NCBI GenBank assembly: GCA_022885665.1
Contig: JAGQDJ010000021.1
Location: forward strand, 310,001 to 374,000
Direction: 5' to 3'
DNA from: Triops longicaudatus
Lineage: Eukaryota > Arthropoda > Branchiopoda > Notostraca > Triopsidae
DNA: 64,000 nt
Shown here: piece by piece, positions 63,401-64,000 of the stretch
How the letters are laid out: each line of letters starts with the position of its first letter
Position numbering within the stretch: the first letter of the stretch is position 1
The notes under the pieces: model-generated
Database searches by the model: none
Told to the model about the DNA's origin: nothing
Seen by the model: the letters and a program-made list of their open reading frames with translations, nothing else
Position numbers and translations under genes: made by a program

Positions 63401-63949
63401 AAAAAAAAAGTCGATCTCCAGGAGATTTCTCACCACGGAATTTGATCAGGATATTGAACAAAAGGGAAAAAATCAGTAGCGAAAAATAAAATAATAAATC
63501 ACGAATAAATAAGGAGTCGAGAGCAAAATCGTCACATACAAGGATTTATGGAAAACTTCCTACGAAACTCGAGCTTTAGGTTGAACCTCGTGGCTTGATT
63601 TTCGTGAAAAGTTCTGGGACTTACTTGGGCTTCGGCGTAAATTTTGCTTCTGGTGCTGTCACCACCCATGAGTTCGTGCTTGTGCATGGTTATTACAACA
63701 GGGTCCAGAGTTGATGCTTGTACGTGTGCAGGACATGTGACAGCCGGGGTGCTGATTAAATACGAGGGATAAGCATTGGAATGCAGAGGAGTGTGATCCC
63801 GGGCGACATCGTCTGCATGTCTTAGTACAATTGTCTCCAAGACCATAATACGATTCCACGGGGTTACAACCGAACGTGTTTCAGGTTTGAAAGGACTCCT
63901 TTGGAACTGTAAAGTAACAGCTCCACCCCCGTTGACCAACATGTCAAAC
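57466..63949 (-). CDS. TENM: Teneurin, C-terminal ~1,794 residues (5' part beyond right edge)
   Basis: Teneurins are type II membrane adhesion receptors that match synaptic partners; this window holds most of the extracellular superfold. Ten exons: 63949-63625, 63251-62584, 62518-62086, 62011-61679, 61560-61270, 61188-60446, 60376-60241, 60175-60104, 60012-58476 and 58310-57466. All are GT-AG with matching phase; the 63949 acceptor is phase 2, so the gene continues to the right. In order: a β-sandwich (FDMLVNGGGAVTLQFQRSPF), the NHL propeller (SLYIADFDLIRRW, EVVAGTGEACHP, VLYIADGPSIRIVD, LLLNPLDNSLHFLD), the YD-repeat barrel (HYDAYGRLSQVVLPDG, YEYD-like YTYDEDGQL, FFYADPDHPNRLTHIF), the Rhs core (DPLTGLVHMPEGKVYDPLIG) and the C-terminal nuclease-like/ABD domain ending in a TCAP-like segment (SIAQYPELLDDPWNLRW). 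The transmembrane and EGF parts lie outside. I can give no paralogue number. Confidence 0.95.
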
Positions 63950-64000
63950 CTACAACCATTTCCGTTACATACGATTCCAAAATGCAACTCTCAATGTCAA

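Overview
The window is nuclear DNA from an intron-rich invertebrate animal, most likely an arthropod. Teneurin and TTC28 are animal genes. The genes are cut by many short GT-AG introns, intergenic DNA is AT-rich with microsatellites, and there are Tigger/pogo-like terminal-inverted-repeat elements and tRNA-derived SINE copies. The teneurin tail (…YPELLDDPWNLRW…) looks like the arthropod form. No prokaryotic operon, CRISPR array or viral gene was seen. The phylum is an inference, not a proof.

Layout. Minus strand, 1.9-14.6 kb: an unrecognised single-exon proline-rich protein (1927-3429), an unrecognised coiled-coil protein (about 3869-6412, 3' end uncertain), short-chain acyl-CoA dehydrogenase ACADS (9075-10899, 9 exons) and a class I phosphatidylinositol transfer protein (12929-14555, 6 exons). 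Plus strand: GCN1 (14815-28332, 37 exons, 2663 aa), divergent from the PITP gene across only 259 bp, then TTC28 (30790-55310, 22 exons, 2469 aa) with one 13.2-kb intron rich in small DNA-transposon remnants. Minus strand again: the C-terminal ~1,794 residues of a teneurin (57466-63949, 10 exons), running off the right edge and convergent with TTC28. The 2.1-kb gap between these two contains a SINE pair.

All exon models were built by hand from canonical splice sites, preserved phase and remembered family sequences. For the five recognised genes every junction keeps frame, and for the four that lie whole in the window the predicted length is within about 1% of the human protein as I recall it (GCN1 2663 vs 2671, TTC28 2469 vs 2481, ACADS 415 vs 412, PITP 267 vs 270).

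The genes are functionally unrelated: translation-stress signalling (GCN1), lipid exchange (PITP), mitochondrial fatty-acid oxidation (ACADS), a TPR-CHAT scaffold (TTC28) and a synaptic adhesion molecule (teneurin). I see no new multi-gene system. The points most worth following are the inactive CHAT peptidase-like domain in TTC28, the compact PITP/GCN1 promoter with a perfect CRE, the transposon and SINE families, a stop-free 3n intron in ACADS, a CTCF-type site beside ACADS, and two genes I could not assign.
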